64,000 nucleotides of DNA from Peptoclostridium acidaminophilum DSM 3953 (GCF_000597865.1 NZ_CP007452.1:124001-188000), one strand, 5' to 3'; counted from the first letter of the stretch, positions 34,419 to 42,810 are shown. The notes: generated by a model from the letters alone, not told the origin. Program-made: numbers and translations.

Positions 34419-35272
34419 TAGTTAAGGATTTAGTCCACATATACAACCCCAAAAGCCCTTTTGAAAGCAGGGCCCTCGACGGGGTTAACCTCGAGATCGA
34501 AAAGGGAGAGTTCATAGGCCTTATAGGCCACACTGGCTCAGGTAAATCAACGCTCATACAGCATCTGAACGGTCTTTTGAAGCCATCTTCAGGCAGCATA
34601 GAGATAAACGGCCTTGACATAACTGCTCAGGGAGTGAACCTTACGAATGTAAGAAAAAAGGTAGGATTAGTATTCCAGTATCCCGAATACCAGCTATTCG
34701 AGGAGACTGTGCAAAAGGATATAGCATTCGGCCCTGCAAATTTGGGAATATCGGAAGAGGAAATAGGAGAGCGTGTAAAGGAAGCAATGGAGATTGTGGG
34801 CCTTGATTATGAAGAGTTAAAGGACAGATCGCCTTTTGAGCTCTCGGGAGGGCAAAGAAGAAGGGTTGCCATAGCAGGAGTAATCGCTATGAAGCCGGAA
34901 GTGCTTATACTCGATGAGCCCACTGCAGGACTCGACCCTAGGGGGAGAGACGAAATATTCTCGCAGATAAAGGCTCTTCACAAAAAATACGCTACGACAA
35001 TAATAGTAGTGTCGCACAGCATGGAGGACATGGCCAAGCTTGTGGACAGAATAATAGTGATGAACAGAGGTAATGTGGAAATATCGGGAACTCCGCGAGA
35101 TGTGTTCAAGTATGAGGATAGACTCAAGGAAATTGGACTAGGAGTCCCGTCTGTGCTTGAGCTTGTCAACAGACTAAGAGAACGGGGCTTTGACATAAGG
35201 CCTGACATAATAACATTGCAGGAGGCAAGGGACGAGATAGTAAAATACATGAAGGAGCGCGGCAAGCTATGA
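34409..35272 (+). CDS. ecfA2: ECF transporter ATPase EcfA2
   Basis: Second ATPase of the shared ECF module. The 287 residues include Walker [22 protein letters not shown] after the Q-loop, signature ELSGGQRRR and Walker [14 protein letters not shown], plus a C-terminal region longer than in EcfA1. It overlaps ecfA1 upstream and ecfT downstream (ATGA), so the three are translationally coupled. Confidence 0.95.
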   Translation: MSIIVKDLVHIYNPKSPFESRALDGVNLEIEKGEFIGLIGHTGSGKSTLIQHLNGLLKPSSGSIEINGLDITAQGVNLTNVRKKVGLVFQYPEYQLFEETVQKDIAFGPANLGISEEEIGERVKEAMEIVGLDYEELKDRSPFELSGGQRRRVAIAGVIAMKPEVLILDEPTAGLDPRGRDEIFSQIKALHKKYATTIIVVSHSMEDMAKLVDRIIVMNRGNVEISGTPRDVFKYEDRLKEIGLGVPSVLELVNRLRERGFDIRPDIITLQEARDEIVKYMKERGKL

Positions 35273-36069
35273 TTAAAGACATCACAATAGGACAATACTA
35301 CCCTTGTGAATCATTGCTTCACAGGCTTGATCCAAGGGTTAAGATAATAAGCACGTTTGCATTCATGGCATCACTTTTTGTAATAGACTCGTTCATTCCC
35401 TATATTGCAGTGTTTGTTTTCTTGGGACTTGCCATAGGGCTCTCGAAAATCCCTCCCGGATATATACTCAAAGGGCTAAAGCCGCTGCTTCCGCTGCTGT
35501 TGCTTACGCTCGTAATAAACGTATTTTTGACTCCCGGCAGAATTATTTGGGAGGCGGGAATATTCAAAATCAGCGAGGAGGGAACAAGGCAGGGATTATT
35601 CATGGTCATAAGGCTAATGCTGCTAATAGTGGGAACATCCCTGCTTACGCTTGCGACATCGCCCATACAGCTTACTGACGGCATTGAAATACTCCTGAAT
35701 CCGTTCAAGAAAATCGGGGTACCTGCGCACGAGCTTGCGATGATGATGACAATAGCCTTAAGATTCATACCGACACTGCTCGATGAGACAGACAAGATAA
35801 TGAAAGCACAGATGGCAAGAGGGGCTGACTTTGAAGGCAAGAATCTTGTAAGCAGGGCAAAAAACATGATACCGCTGCTTGTGCCGCTGTTCATAAGCGC
35901 ATTTCGAAGGGCAGACGAGCTTGCAATGGCAATGGAGGCAAGGTGCTATAGGGGCGGAGAAAACAGGACAAGGATGAAGCAGCTTGTGATGGAAAAGCGC
36001 GACTATGTGGCATACGCGTTTATGGGCGTATATATTGCGTTCATAGTGGCGTCCAGATGGATATGGTAG
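35269..36069 (+). CDS. ecfT: ECF transporter transmembrane subunit EcfT
   Basis: EcfT scaffolds the two ATPases and docks exchangeable substrate-binding S-components. The 266 residues begin [23 protein letters not shown] and have about five or six membrane helices. Coupling-helix motifs lie in [10 protein letters not shown] and [14 protein letters not shown] (Ala-Arg-Gly type signatures). The start overlaps the ecfA2 stop. Confidence 0.95.
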   Translation: MIKDITIGQYYPCESLLHRLDPRVKIISTFAFMASLFVIDSFIPYIAVFVFLGLAIGLSKIPPGYILKGLKPLLPLLLLTLVINVFLTPGRIIWEAGIFKISEEGTRQGLFMVIRLMLLIVGTSLLTLATSPIQLTDGIEILLNPFKKIGVPAHELAMMMTIALRFIPTLLDETDKIMKAQMARGADFEGKNLVSRAKNMIPLLVPLFISAFRRADELAMAMEARCYRGGENRTRMKQLVMEKRDYVAYAFMGVYIAFIVASRWIW

Positions 36070-36075
36070 GCGATC

Positions 36076-36810
36076 ATGAAGAATTTAAGACTAATACTCG
36101 AATACAGGGGAACTAGATACGCCGGATGGCAAAAACAAAACAATGCCGTAACTATCCAGGGAAAGCTGGAGGAGGCGATAGAGAAGATTACCGGGGAACG
36201 GCCCAAAATATATTCAAGCTCCCGCACCGATGCGGGCGTTCATGCGCTCGGATTGTGTGTCAGCTTTAAAACAAGTACAAAAGTGCCTATGGAAAAGCTG
36301 CCGCTGGCATTAAACAGCGTGTTACCGCATGACATTGCAGTTGTCAGCGCTGCTGAGGCGGATATGGATTTCCACGCCAGGTTTAGTGCAAAGGGCAAGA
36401 AGTATATATACAAAATCCACAGCAGGGCTGCAAGGTCGCCTATACACAGGGGCTTTGCATGGCATGTGCCGCGAAGACTTGATTTTGAGGCGATGCAGGA
36501 GGCTGCTGCGCATTTTGTGGGAAAGCACGATTTTAGCGCATTTAAATCTACTGGTGGATCTGAAAATACGAGCATCAGGACAATACATTCAGCAGAGCTA
36601 ATAAAATCAGGCGATATTCTGGAGCTGCACATCAGCGGAGACGGATTTCTCTACAACATGGTAAGGATAATTGCGGGAACGCTTGTATATGTGGGGCTTG
36701 GCAAGATTGAGCCGCAAGAAATCCCAGACATAATAAGCTCGGGGGACAGGACGAGGGCAGGCAAGACTGCGCCGCCGGAGGGACTTTTTTTGAGCGAAGT
36801 GTATTACTAA
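36076..36810 (+). CDS. truA: tRNA pseudouridine synthase A
   Basis: Makes pseudouridine at positions 38-40 of the tRNA anticodon arm. The 244 residues contain the catalytic segment YSSSRTDAGVHA with the essential Asp, and GDGFLYNMVRIIAGTLVYVG near the C-terminus. It lies 6 nt after ecfT and just before the rplM promoter, the normal Firmicutes order. Confidence 0.96.
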   Translation: MKNLRLILEYRGTRYAGWQKQNNAVTIQGKLEEAIEKITGERPKIYSSSRTDAGVHALGLCVSFKTSTKVPMEKLPLALNSVLPHDIAVVSAAEADMDFHARFSAKGKKYIYKIHSRAARSPIHRGFAWHVPRRLDFEAMQEAAAHFVGKHDFSAFKSTGGSENTSIRTIHSAELIKSGDILELHISGDGFLYNMVRIIAGTLVYVGLGKIEPQEIPDIISSGDRTRAGKTAPPEGLFLSEVYY

Positions 36811-36817
36811 TTTTTTC

Positions 36818-36846
36818 TTGACATGTATGCAATGATATATTAAAAT
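36818..36846 (+). promoter_or_regulatory. Promoter for rplM-rpsI
   Basis: TTGACA (36818-36823), a 17 nt spacer and TAAAAT (36841-36846). It starts 7 nt after the truA stop. Confidence 0.8.
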
Positions 36847-36849
36847 AAT

Positions 36850-36935
36850 ATGGTATGTTATTATAATAGACCACACAGCCCCGGAAGCTATTATATATAA
36901 TGATAAAATGAGTATCATTAGGAATGTAAGTAAGG
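36850..36935 (+). promoter_or_regulatory. rplM leader region, possible L13 leader
   Basis: The 5' untranslated region of about 90 nt contains CCACACAGCCCCGGAAGC and a hairpin AATGATA/TATCATT (36899-36919) before TAAGGAGGG. Firmicutes rplM mRNAs often carry an L13 leader here. I cannot match the consensus with confidence. Confidence 0.35.
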
Positions 36936-36945
36936 AGGGAAATGT

Positions 36946-37374
36946 ATGAAATCTTATGTAGCTAAGCCAAGCGAAGTTCAAAGAAAATGGTACGTAGTTG
37001 ACGCTAAGGGAAAGACTCTTGGACGTCTTACTTCTCAAATAGCAATGGTACTAATGGGAAAAAACAAGCCGACATACACTCCGCATGTTGATGGAGGAGA
37101 CTTTGTAATAGTTCTCAATGCGGGTGAAGTTAAGCTTACTGGTAAAAAGCTTGATCAGAAGCTTTACAGATACCACACAGGCTATGTTGGAAACCTTCAG
37201 GAAATACCATACAGAAGAATGATGGCAGAAAAGCCTGAAGAAGTCATAATGCACGCAGTTAAAGGAATGCTTCCAAAGAATAAGCTTAGAAGCAGAATGA
37301 TGACAAGACTTAGAGTTTATACAGGCTCGGTTCACGATCACGAAGCTCAAAAGCCAGAAGCACTAAACATATAG
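36946..37374 (+). CDS. rplM: 50S ribosomal protein L13
   Basis: An early-assembly 50S protein. The 142 residues begin MKSYVAKPSEVQRKWYVVDAKGKTLGRL and contain GDFVIVLNAGEVKLTGKKLDQKLYRYHTGY, typical of the family. It is co-transcribed with rpsI from the promoter at 36818. Confidence 0.97.
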   Translation: MKSYVAKPSEVQRKWYVVDAKGKTLGRLTSQIAMVLMGKNKPTYTPHVDGGDFVIVLNAGEVKLTGKKLDQKLYRYHTGYVGNLQEIPYRRMMAEKPEEVIMHAVKGMLPKNKLRSRMMTRLRVYTGSVHDHEAQKPEALNI

Positions 37375-37409
37375 TTGCAGATTTTTGCGGAAGAAGGGAG
37401 GACTTTTAG

Positions 37410-37802
37410 ATGGCAAGCGTACAATTTTACGGAACTGGAAGAAGAAAGCATGCAGTTGCTAGGGTTAGACTTATTCCAGGCGAAGGAAAAATAACAATAA
37501 ATAAAAGAGATTTGGATGAGTATTTCGATTATGAAACGCTTAAGACTGAAGTTAAGCAGCCTCTAGTAATAACTGAAACGGAAGGAAAATATGACATATT
37601 CGTTACAGTAGAAGGCGGCGGATTTACAGGACAGGCAGGTGCTGTAAGACACGGACTGTCTAGAGCTCTTTTAAAGGCAGATGCTGAGCTTAGACCAGTA
37701 CTTAAGGAGGCTGGATTCCTAACTAGGGATGCTAGAATGAAGGAAAGAAAGAAATACGGACTCAAAGCAGCAAGAAGAGCTCCGCAGTTCTCAAAGAGAT
37801 AA
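37410..37802 (+). CDS. rpsI: 30S ribosomal protein S9
   Basis: S9 reaches the P-site tRNA anticodon arm with its C-terminal tail. The 130 residues start [18 protein letters not shown] and end with [16 protein letters not shown], the tRNA-contacting Ser-Lys-Arg end. A terminator follows, then the DnaA-box region. Confidence 0.97.
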   Translation: MASVQFYGTGRRKHAVARVRLIPGEGKITINKRDLDEYFDYETLKTEVKQPLVITETEGKYDIFVTVEGGGFTGQAGAVRHGLSRALLKADAELRPVLKEAGFLTRDARMKERKKYGLKAARRAPQFSKR

Positions 37803-37815
37803 TATGCTCTATATG

Positions 37816-37844
37816 GACCCCAATAGTATTGGGGTCTTTTTTAT
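37816..37844 (+). terminator. Terminator after rpsI
   Basis: GACCCCAA pairs with TTGGGGTC (outermost stem, could extend further) and is followed by TTTTTTATT. Confidence 0.93.
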
Positions 37845-37919
37845 TGCCTTTGTTTCCAAATAGAGGTACTATAATAGAGATGTGTCATGTAGATATATTG
37901 ATAAAATCCCACAAAAGAC

Positions 37920-38010
37920 TGTGGATAATGTGGATAACATCCATAGAGATAAGCATTTGGAATATGTCTAAGTGCCAGTGCCTCCGAACTTATCCACATT
38001 ATTTTCCACA
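37920..38010. promoter_or_regulatory. DnaA-box cluster upstream of the thymidylate-kinase-like gene
   Basis: Three perfect DnaA boxes (TTATCCACA) occur: two adjacent on the minus strand (TGTGGATAA at 37920-37928 and 37929-37937) and one on the plus strand (37990-37998). A fourth, TTTTCCACA (38002-38010), matches the looser consensus. The inner boxes lie in an 11 bp inverted repeat AATGTGGATAA/TTATCCACATT. A TATAAT at 37870-37875 lies upstream and an AT-rich stretch follows to about 38060. DnaA binding is inferred; the role may be control of the downstream genes or titration of DnaA. Confidence 0.8.
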
Positions 38011-38074
38011 CAGGACAGATTTTTCAAGATATGAATATATTCTAAATGTATTTTATGATTTGATGGAGGGAAAA

Positions 38075-38761
38075 ATGAAGGGAAAACTCTTTGTGATAGA
38101 AAGCGGAACGGATTCTAGCGGGAAGGCCACGCAGACGCTTAGGCTCTTTGAAAGGCTCCTGGCGGAAGGCTTCAACGTAAGGAAGGTAGAATACCCAGAC
38201 TACGAGAGCGACTCGTCAGCGCTTATCAAGATGTATCTTAAAGGGGAGTTCGGCGATAGGCCCGAGGATGTCAACTGCTATGCGGCGTCGGCATTTTATG
38301 CTGTGGATAGATACGCTTCATTCCAGAAAAACTGGAGGGAGTTCTATGAGGCCGGTGGGATAGTCATAGCCGACAGGTACACCACGTCGAACATGGTTCA
38401 CCAGGCTTCAAAGATAGAGGATGAGGCCGAAAAGGAAGAGTATCTTGAGTGGCTTGTGGATTTTGAGTTTGAAAAATTCAGGCTGCCTGAGCCTGACGAG
38501 GTGATTTTTCTTGATATGCCCCCGAGCGTGAGCATCGAGCTCATGAGGGAGAGAAATAACAAGTTCACGGGCGAGTCTGAAAAGGACATCCATGAAAAAA
38601 GCTGTGACTATCTTGTAAAGACATATGAAAATGCACGCCAAATAGCAAGCAAATACGGCTGGAAGTCTGTAGACTGCGTCAGGGAAGGTAATCTAAGGAC
38701 CATAGATGAAATACACGATGAAATATACAGCTGCATAATAGAAGCTATACATAAGGCTTAG
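38075..38761 (+). CDS. Thymidylate kinase-like deoxynucleotide kinase
   Basis: The 228-residue protein resembles the thymidylate kinase family (dTMP to dTDP). The P-loop ESGTDSSGKATQT (residues 9-21) has Ala where Thr or Ser normally binds Mg-ATP after the Lys. The DRY-type motif is ADRYTTSNMVHQ, and the LID region lies near RERNNKFTGESEKDIHE. ATG 38075 follows GGAGGG closely; reading frame extends far upstream through the DnaA boxes, but without a binding site. It occupies the B. subtilis tmk position before holB. The substrate is inferred. Confidence 0.82.
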   Translation: MKGKLFVIESGTDSSGKATQTLRLFERLLAEGFNVRKVEYPDYESDSSALIKMYLKGEFGDRPEDVNCYAASAFYAVDRYASFQKNWREFYEAGGIVIADRYTTSNMVHQASKIEDEAEKEEYLEWLVDFEFEKFRLPEPDEVIFLDMPPSVSIELMRERNNKFTGESEKDIHEKSCDYLVKTYENARQIASKYGWKSVDCVREGNLRTIDEIHDEIYSCIIEAIHKA

Positions 38762-38798
38762 GCTGCTGATTTTAAGCAGATATTTATATGTAAACTTA

Positions 38799-38807
38799 TG
38801 ATATAAT
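38799..38807 (+). promoter_or_regulatory. Extended -10 promoter for holB
   Basis: TGA directly before TATAAT (38802-38807), with no recognisable -35. It lies in the 88 nt gap before holB. Confidence 0.5.
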
Positions 38808-38849
38808 AGAGAGTAAAATGCATGCAATTTGTTGGAGGAAACAGTTCAA

Positions 38850-39791
38850 ATGAGCTTTGATACTATTTTGGGTCAGGAAACTGCCAAGAGGTTTATAATA
38901 AATTCGGTTGAAAAAGGCAGGATTAGCCATGCATATCTATTTGAAGGCCCATCGGGGATAGGAAAGAAGACATTTGCCCTGGAGTACGCCAGGCTGCTGC
39001 TCGAAGGCAAGGAGCCTGGCAATAGCCCGGACTTTTGCATGCTAGAGCCTGACGGGGCGTCCTTCAAGATAGCTCAGATAAGGAGCCTGTGCCAGGACAT
39101 ACTTATAAGGCCGTATGGGAAAAGAAAGGTGTATTTGCTTGATGAGGCAGACAAGATGACAATTCAGGCGCAAAACAGCCTTTTGAAGTCTCTTGAAGAG
39201 CCTCCTGAATACGCAGTTATAATATTGCTGTGCAAAAACTCGTCGGTGCTGCTGCCTACAGTGGCTTCGCGATGCGAACTTGTGAGATTTTTTCCTCTCT
39301 CACAAAAGCAGGTGCAGGGATATCTGGTTGAATCCAAGCAGCTCTCCTGCGAGAGAGCTCATGCAATAGCGGCGTTTTCAAACGGGATTCTTTCAAGGGC
39401 TCTCAACCTCATAGAGTCACAGGAATTTTCGGATTTCAGGGAAAAGACAGAACGGCTCATAGAAACATTACTGGCAGGGAATACGGTCAATATATTTTCG
39501 CTCTCATCATTTTTTGAAAGCAACAAAGACGGTGCAGACGAGATACTAGACATAATAGCCACATATTTCAGAGATATGGCACTTATAAAGATGGATTGCG
39601 ACAAAGATTTCATAATAAATCTCGACAGACGAGATTTTATCGACAGCGTGGGGGACAAATTTTCAACAGGTCAGATACTTCGAATAATAGAAGAATTGGA
39701 CAACTGTAAAAAGAGGCTTAGGAGTAACTGCAACCTTGCCATTAGTGTCCAGGCCATGCTTTTAAATATACAAGAGGTGATAAGATGGTAA
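38850..39791 (+). CDS. holB: DNA polymerase III subunit delta'
   Basis: A clamp-loader subunit that works with DnaX and HolA to load the sliding clamp. ATG 38850 has TTGGAGGAA about 10 nt upstream. The 313 residues begin SFDTILGQETAKRFI; the P-loop-like GPSGIGKKT is at 33-41, followed by YLLDEADKMTIQAQNSLLKSLEEPP and the sensor SRC motif. The zinc module between them, normally with four cysteines, is shortened to about ten residues and retains one Cys at most. Its stop overlaps the ricT start. Confidence 0.93.
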   Translation: MSFDTILGQETAKRFIINSVEKGRISHAYLFEGPSGIGKKTFALEYARLLLEGKEPGNSPDFCMLEPDGASFKIAQIRSLCQDILIRPYGKRKVYLLDEADKMTIQAQNSLLKSLEEPPEYAVIILLCKNSSVLLPTVASRCELVRFFPLSQKQVQGYLVESKQLSCERAHAIAAFSNGILSRALNLIESQEFSDFREKTERLIETLLAGNTVNIFSLSSFFESNKDGADEILDIIATYFRDMALIKMDCDKDFIINLDRRDFIDSVGDKFSTGQILRIIEELDNCKKRLRSNCNLAISVQAMLLNIQEVIRW

Positions 39792-40669
39792 AAGTCGTTG
39801 GAATAAGATTCAAAAAAGCCGGCAAAATATATTATTTTGACCCTAATGAATTCGAGCCGCTTGAGGGCCAGCATGTTATAGTTGAGACTGTCAGGGGCCT
39901 TGAGTTTGGTAAAATAGTCGTGGGTGTCAAGGAGGTTGAGGATTCTGAAATAATATCTCCTCTCAAACCAATAATAAGGATAGCCACAGACGAAGACATA
40001 TATGCAAATCAAAAGAACAAGGAAGATGCCATGCTGGCATTCCAGGTTTGCAACGATAAGGTAAAAAGCCATAAGCTTGACATGTACCTTATAGACTCTG
40101 AATATACATTTGACAGAAACAAGCTCATATTCTATTTCACGGCTGAAGGCAGGGTGGATTTTAGAGAACTCGTTAAAGATCTTGCCGCTGTATTCAAAAC
40201 CAGAATAGAGCTAAGGCAGATTGGCGTAAGGGACGAGGCAAAATCATTGGGAGGCCTTGGCTGCTGCGGAAGGTCGCTTTGCTGTGCGACATGGCTTGGC
40301 GATTTTCAGCCGGTATCCATCAAGATGGCCAAGGATCAGAGTCTTTCACTCAACCCAACCAAGATATCGGGAGTCTGCGGCAGGCTGTTTTGCTGCCTCA
40401 ACTACGAGCATGCGACATATGAGGAAACACTCGGTAAAATTCCTCCTGTAAATTCAATAGTAATGACTCCTTTTGGAAAGGGAGTCGTATCAGCTGTGGA
40501 TATACTGGGAGAAAGGCTCAATGTATTTCTGGACGAAGCAAAGGAGCTTAGGAAATTCGAGCTTCATGAAATAAAGCTGATAGAAGCGCCTAAAAAGAGC
40601 AAGGGCAAGCAGGATTCAATTGATGCGGAGCTTGCAAAAGAGCTGAAGCAGCTTGAGAGCGATAAATAA
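39785..40669 (+). CDS. ricT: RicT (PSP1/YaaT family) regulator
   Basis: In B. subtilis RicT works with RicA and RicF in an iron-sulfur complex that stimulates RNase Y and affects sporulation and competence. The 294 residues carry the PSP1 domain with a cysteine cluster (GGLGCCGRSLCCATW and GVCGRLFCCLNYEH). It overlaps holB by 7 nt (ATGGTAA), an old pairing in Firmicutes. Membership is clear; the RNase Y link here is inferred from the family. Confidence 0.92.
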   Translation: MVKVVGIRFKKAGKIYYFDPNEFEPLEGQHVIVETVRGLEFGKIVVGVKEVEDSEIISPLKPIIRIATDEDIYANQKNKEDAMLAFQVCNDKVKSHKLDMYLIDSEYTFDRNKLIFYFTAEGRVDFRELVKDLAAVFKTRIELRQIGVRDEAKSLGGLGCCGRSLCCATWLGDFQPVSIKMAKDQSLSLNPTKISGVCGRLFCCLNYEHATYEETLGKIPPVNSIVMTPFGKGVVSAVDILGERLNVFLDEAKELRKFELHEIKLIEAPKKSKGKQDSIDAELAKELKQLESDK

Positions 40670-40674
40670 TTCAT

Positions 40675-40700
40675 AAAAAAGCGGTCATGCCGCTTTTTTT
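40675..40700 (+). terminator. Terminator after ricT
   Basis: AAAAAAGCGG pairs with CCGCTTTTTTT around TCATG. In B. subtilis this position is occupied by yabA. Confidence 0.92.
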
Positions 40701-40792
40701 AATTGAATTTGAATATTGTCTGGATTAAAATTTTATGGAGGCGTGTATGGCCATTTAAAGGCTGGATATGCCATCAATATTATGGAGTAGAT

Positions 40793-41551
40793 ATGGACAT
40801 GGATATAGAGATTAAGGATAACGAGAGAATAGACGACCTGCAGGTAAACGGCCTGCGGATAATACAGGATACCGGCGGATTTTGCTTTGGCGTTGATGCC
40901 GTGCTGCTTGCCAATTTTACAAAGGCAAAAGCAGGCGAGAGAGTTGTTGACCTTGGAACGGGCACAGGCATAATACCGATACTAATAGCGGGAAAAAGCA
41001 GTGCCGCGAGCGTTTTGGGCGTGGAGATTCAAGCGGAGGTAGCAGACATGGCAAGGCGCTCTGTGGAGCTAAACGGCCTTGAGGAGCGAGTTGAAATAAT
41101 AAATATGGATATTAAGGACATACCAACGCGCCTGCAGCTCAATACGTTCCATGTGGTAACATCGAACCCCCCGTATATGCATCCTGCCGGTGTGAAGAAT
41201 CCGAATGATAAGAAGGCCATATCGAGGCATGAGATAATGTGCTCGCTCGAGGATGTCATCTGCATGGCGTCAAGGCTCTTAATGAGCGGAGGCAAGTTTT
41301 TTATGGTTCACAGGCCTACAAGGCTGGCGGATATAATATGCCTTGCCAGAAGCTATAAGCTGGAACCAAAGCAGATAAGGTTTGTGCATCCGAGTGCCGG
41401 CAAGAGTCCCAACATGATGCTGATTCAATTTACAAAGGGAGGCAAGCCGGAGCTAAAGATACTCGAGCCTCTTTATATTTATGAAGCCTCAGGCGAATAT
41501 ACCCGCCAGATAAGGGACATATATTCAAGTGAGAGCATAGGGGTGATATAG
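40793..41551 (+). CDS. TrmN6-like N6-adenine methyltransferase
   Basis: A SAM-dependent methyltransferase of the TrmN6/YabB family, predicted to modify A37 of tRNA-Val or a similar RNA. The SAM motif DLGTGTGIIPILIA and the N6-amino-methylase motif SNPPYM are both visible. About 252 residues. ATG 40793 follows TATGGAGTA; an ATG two codons later is the alternative. rsmI begins 2 nt after the stop codon. Confidence 0.88.
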   Translation: MDMDIEIKDNERIDDLQVNGLRIIQDTGGFCFGVDAVLLANFTKAKAGERVVDLGTGTGIIPILIAGKSSAASVLGVEIQAEVADMARRSVELNGLEERVEIINMDIKDIPTRLQLNTFHVVTSNPPYMHPAGVKNPNDKKAISRHEIMCSLEDVICMASRLLMSGGKFFMVHRPTRLADIICLARSYKLEPKQIRFVHPSAGKSPNMMLIQFTKGGKPELKILEPLYIYEASGEYTRQIRDIYSSESIGVI

Positions 41552-41553
41552 AT

Positions 41554-42393
41554 ATGAACGGCAAACTTTATATATGCGCAACACCAATTGGAAATCTGGA
41601 GGACATAACCCTGAGAACATTGAATGTACTCAAGGAGGTCGACATAATAGCAGCAGAGGATACAAGAAGGACAATAAGGCTGCTTAATCACTATGGCATA
41701 TCGAAGCCACTTATGAGCTATCACGAGCACAACAAGTTCTCTAAGGGAAGCGAAATGATTGCAAAGCTACTTGAAGGCCAGAATATCGCGCTTGTATCGG
41801 ATGCGGGTATGCCCGGGATATCTGATCCGGGAGAAGACGCTGTGAGGCTTGCAATAGAAAATGGAATAGAAGTCGAGGTGCTTCCCGGTGCCAGTGCGTT
41901 TGTGACCGCGCTTGTAGGCTCAGGACTTCCAACAGGAAGGTTTCTTTTCTTTGGATTTTTGAGCAGGGACAAAAAGGAAAGAAGAGCGCAGCTAGAAGAG
42001 CTCCGATATGAAAAAGCCACAGTGATATTATACGAGGCTCCTCACAGGCTTTTGCACACGCTTTCCGACATGCTTGAAGGCTTGGGCAACAGAAGGGTAT
42101 GCATATCAAGGGAGCTAACTAAGTTGCATGAAGAAAATATCAGAACCAGCCTGCAGGATGCAATCGGGCATTTTTCGAAAAATCAGCCGCGGGGTGAATT
42201 TGTACTCATAGTGGAGGGGTCTAAAGAGGAAAAAAAGATTGAAGATGACATTACTGAAGGCATGGGCCACAGGGAGTATGTAGAGTATCTAATGGATGCA
42301 CAGGGTATGGACAAAAAAGAAGCGATAAAAACTGTCGCAAAAAAAAGAGGAATTGCAAAAAATGATGTATATAAGGAAGTGCACGATATATAG
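41554..42393 (+). CDS. rsmI: 16S rRNA (cytidine1402-2'-O)-methyltransferase
   Basis: RsmI methylates the ribose of C1402 at the P-site of 16S rRNA. The 279 residues have the tetrapyrrole-methylase fold: GKLYICATPIGNLEDITLRTLNVLKEVDIIAAEDTRRT at the N-terminus, SDAGMPGISDPGE and PGASAFVTALVGSGLPTGRFLFFGFL. It is closely linked to the methyltransferase upstream. Confidence 0.96.
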   Translation: MNGKLYICATPIGNLEDITLRTLNVLKEVDIIAAEDTRRTIRLLNHYGISKPLMSYHEHNKFSKGSEMIAKLLEGQNIALVSDAGMPGISDPGEDAVRLAIENGIEVEVLPGASAFVTALVGSGLPTGRFLFFGFLSRDKKERRAQLEELRYEKATVILYEAPHRLLHTLSDMLEGLGNRRVCISRELTKLHEENIRTSLQDAIGHFSKNQPRGEFVLIVEGSKEEKKIEDDITEGMGHREYVEYLMDAQGMDKKEAIKTVAKKRGIAKNDVYKEVHDI

Positions 42394-42457
42394 AACGCAC
42401 GGAAAATTTAAACCATATTATAACCGCCACTTTACAAAATGAATTGAAAAGCGAAAT

Positions 42458-42487
42458 AAAAAAGGCAGACAAGCGTCTGCCTTTTTT
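42458..42487. terminator. Bidirectional terminator between rsmI and abrB
   Basis: AAAAAAGGCAGAC and GTCTGCCTTTTTT are a perfect 13 bp stem around AAGC, with T runs on both strands. It serves the convergent rsmI and abrB. Confidence 0.95.
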
Positions 42488-42730
42488 CTACAGATTTGAA
42501 ATGTTGTTTAGACATTCAGGGCATATATTCTTGCCCTGGTATACCTTTATGTCCTTTGCATTTCCGCAGAAAATGCAGGCTGGCTCATACTTTTTAAGTA
42601 TTATTGACTCTCCGTCAACGTAGATTTCAAGAGCGTCCTTTTCTGCAATTGACAGATTTCTTCTAAGCTCTATTGGTATTACTATTCTTCCCAGTTCGTC
42701 TACTTTTCTTACAACTCCTGTAGATTTCAA
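42488..42730 (-). CDS. abrB: AbrB-family transition-state regulator
   Basis: A DNA-binding swapped-hairpin protein that in Bacillus represses post-exponential genes. The start is taken as the TTG at 42730, giving MKSTGVVRKVDELGRIVIPIELRRNL, with GAGGAGGG 7 nt upstream; an ATG further up lies on the other side of that site. The 80 residues end in CIFCG and CPEC, a probable small zinc ribbon in place of the Bacillus C-terminal dimerisation region. It stands between rsmI and metG as in Bacillus. Confidence 0.92.
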   Translation of the reverse strand: MKSTGVVRKVDELGRIVIPIELRRNLSIAEKDALEIYVDGESIILKKYEPACIFCGNAKDIKVYQGKNICPECLNNISNL

Positions 42731-42781
42731 ATTAAAACCCTCCTCATGATATAGCATTTTTCGACAAAATAAGCTAATTAA

Positions 42782-42810
42782 ATAATAACAATATTGGCAA
42801 TAAAAGTCAA
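42782..42810 (-). promoter_or_regulatory. Promoter of abrB
   Basis: On the minus strand TTGACT (42810-42805), a 17 nt spacer and TATTAT (42787-42782), about 50 nt before the TTG start. Confidence 0.7.

Noticed and set aside
37829-38074. An 82-residue N-terminal extension of the thymidylate-kinase-like protein
   Set aside because: It runs through the rpsI terminator tail and DnaA boxes and has no binding site. The domain begins at ATG 38075.
37845-38074. The DnaA-box region as the chromosomal origin
   Set aside because: Neither dnaA nor dnaN is nearby and no clear unwinding trio array could be seen; kept only as a possibility in the finding.
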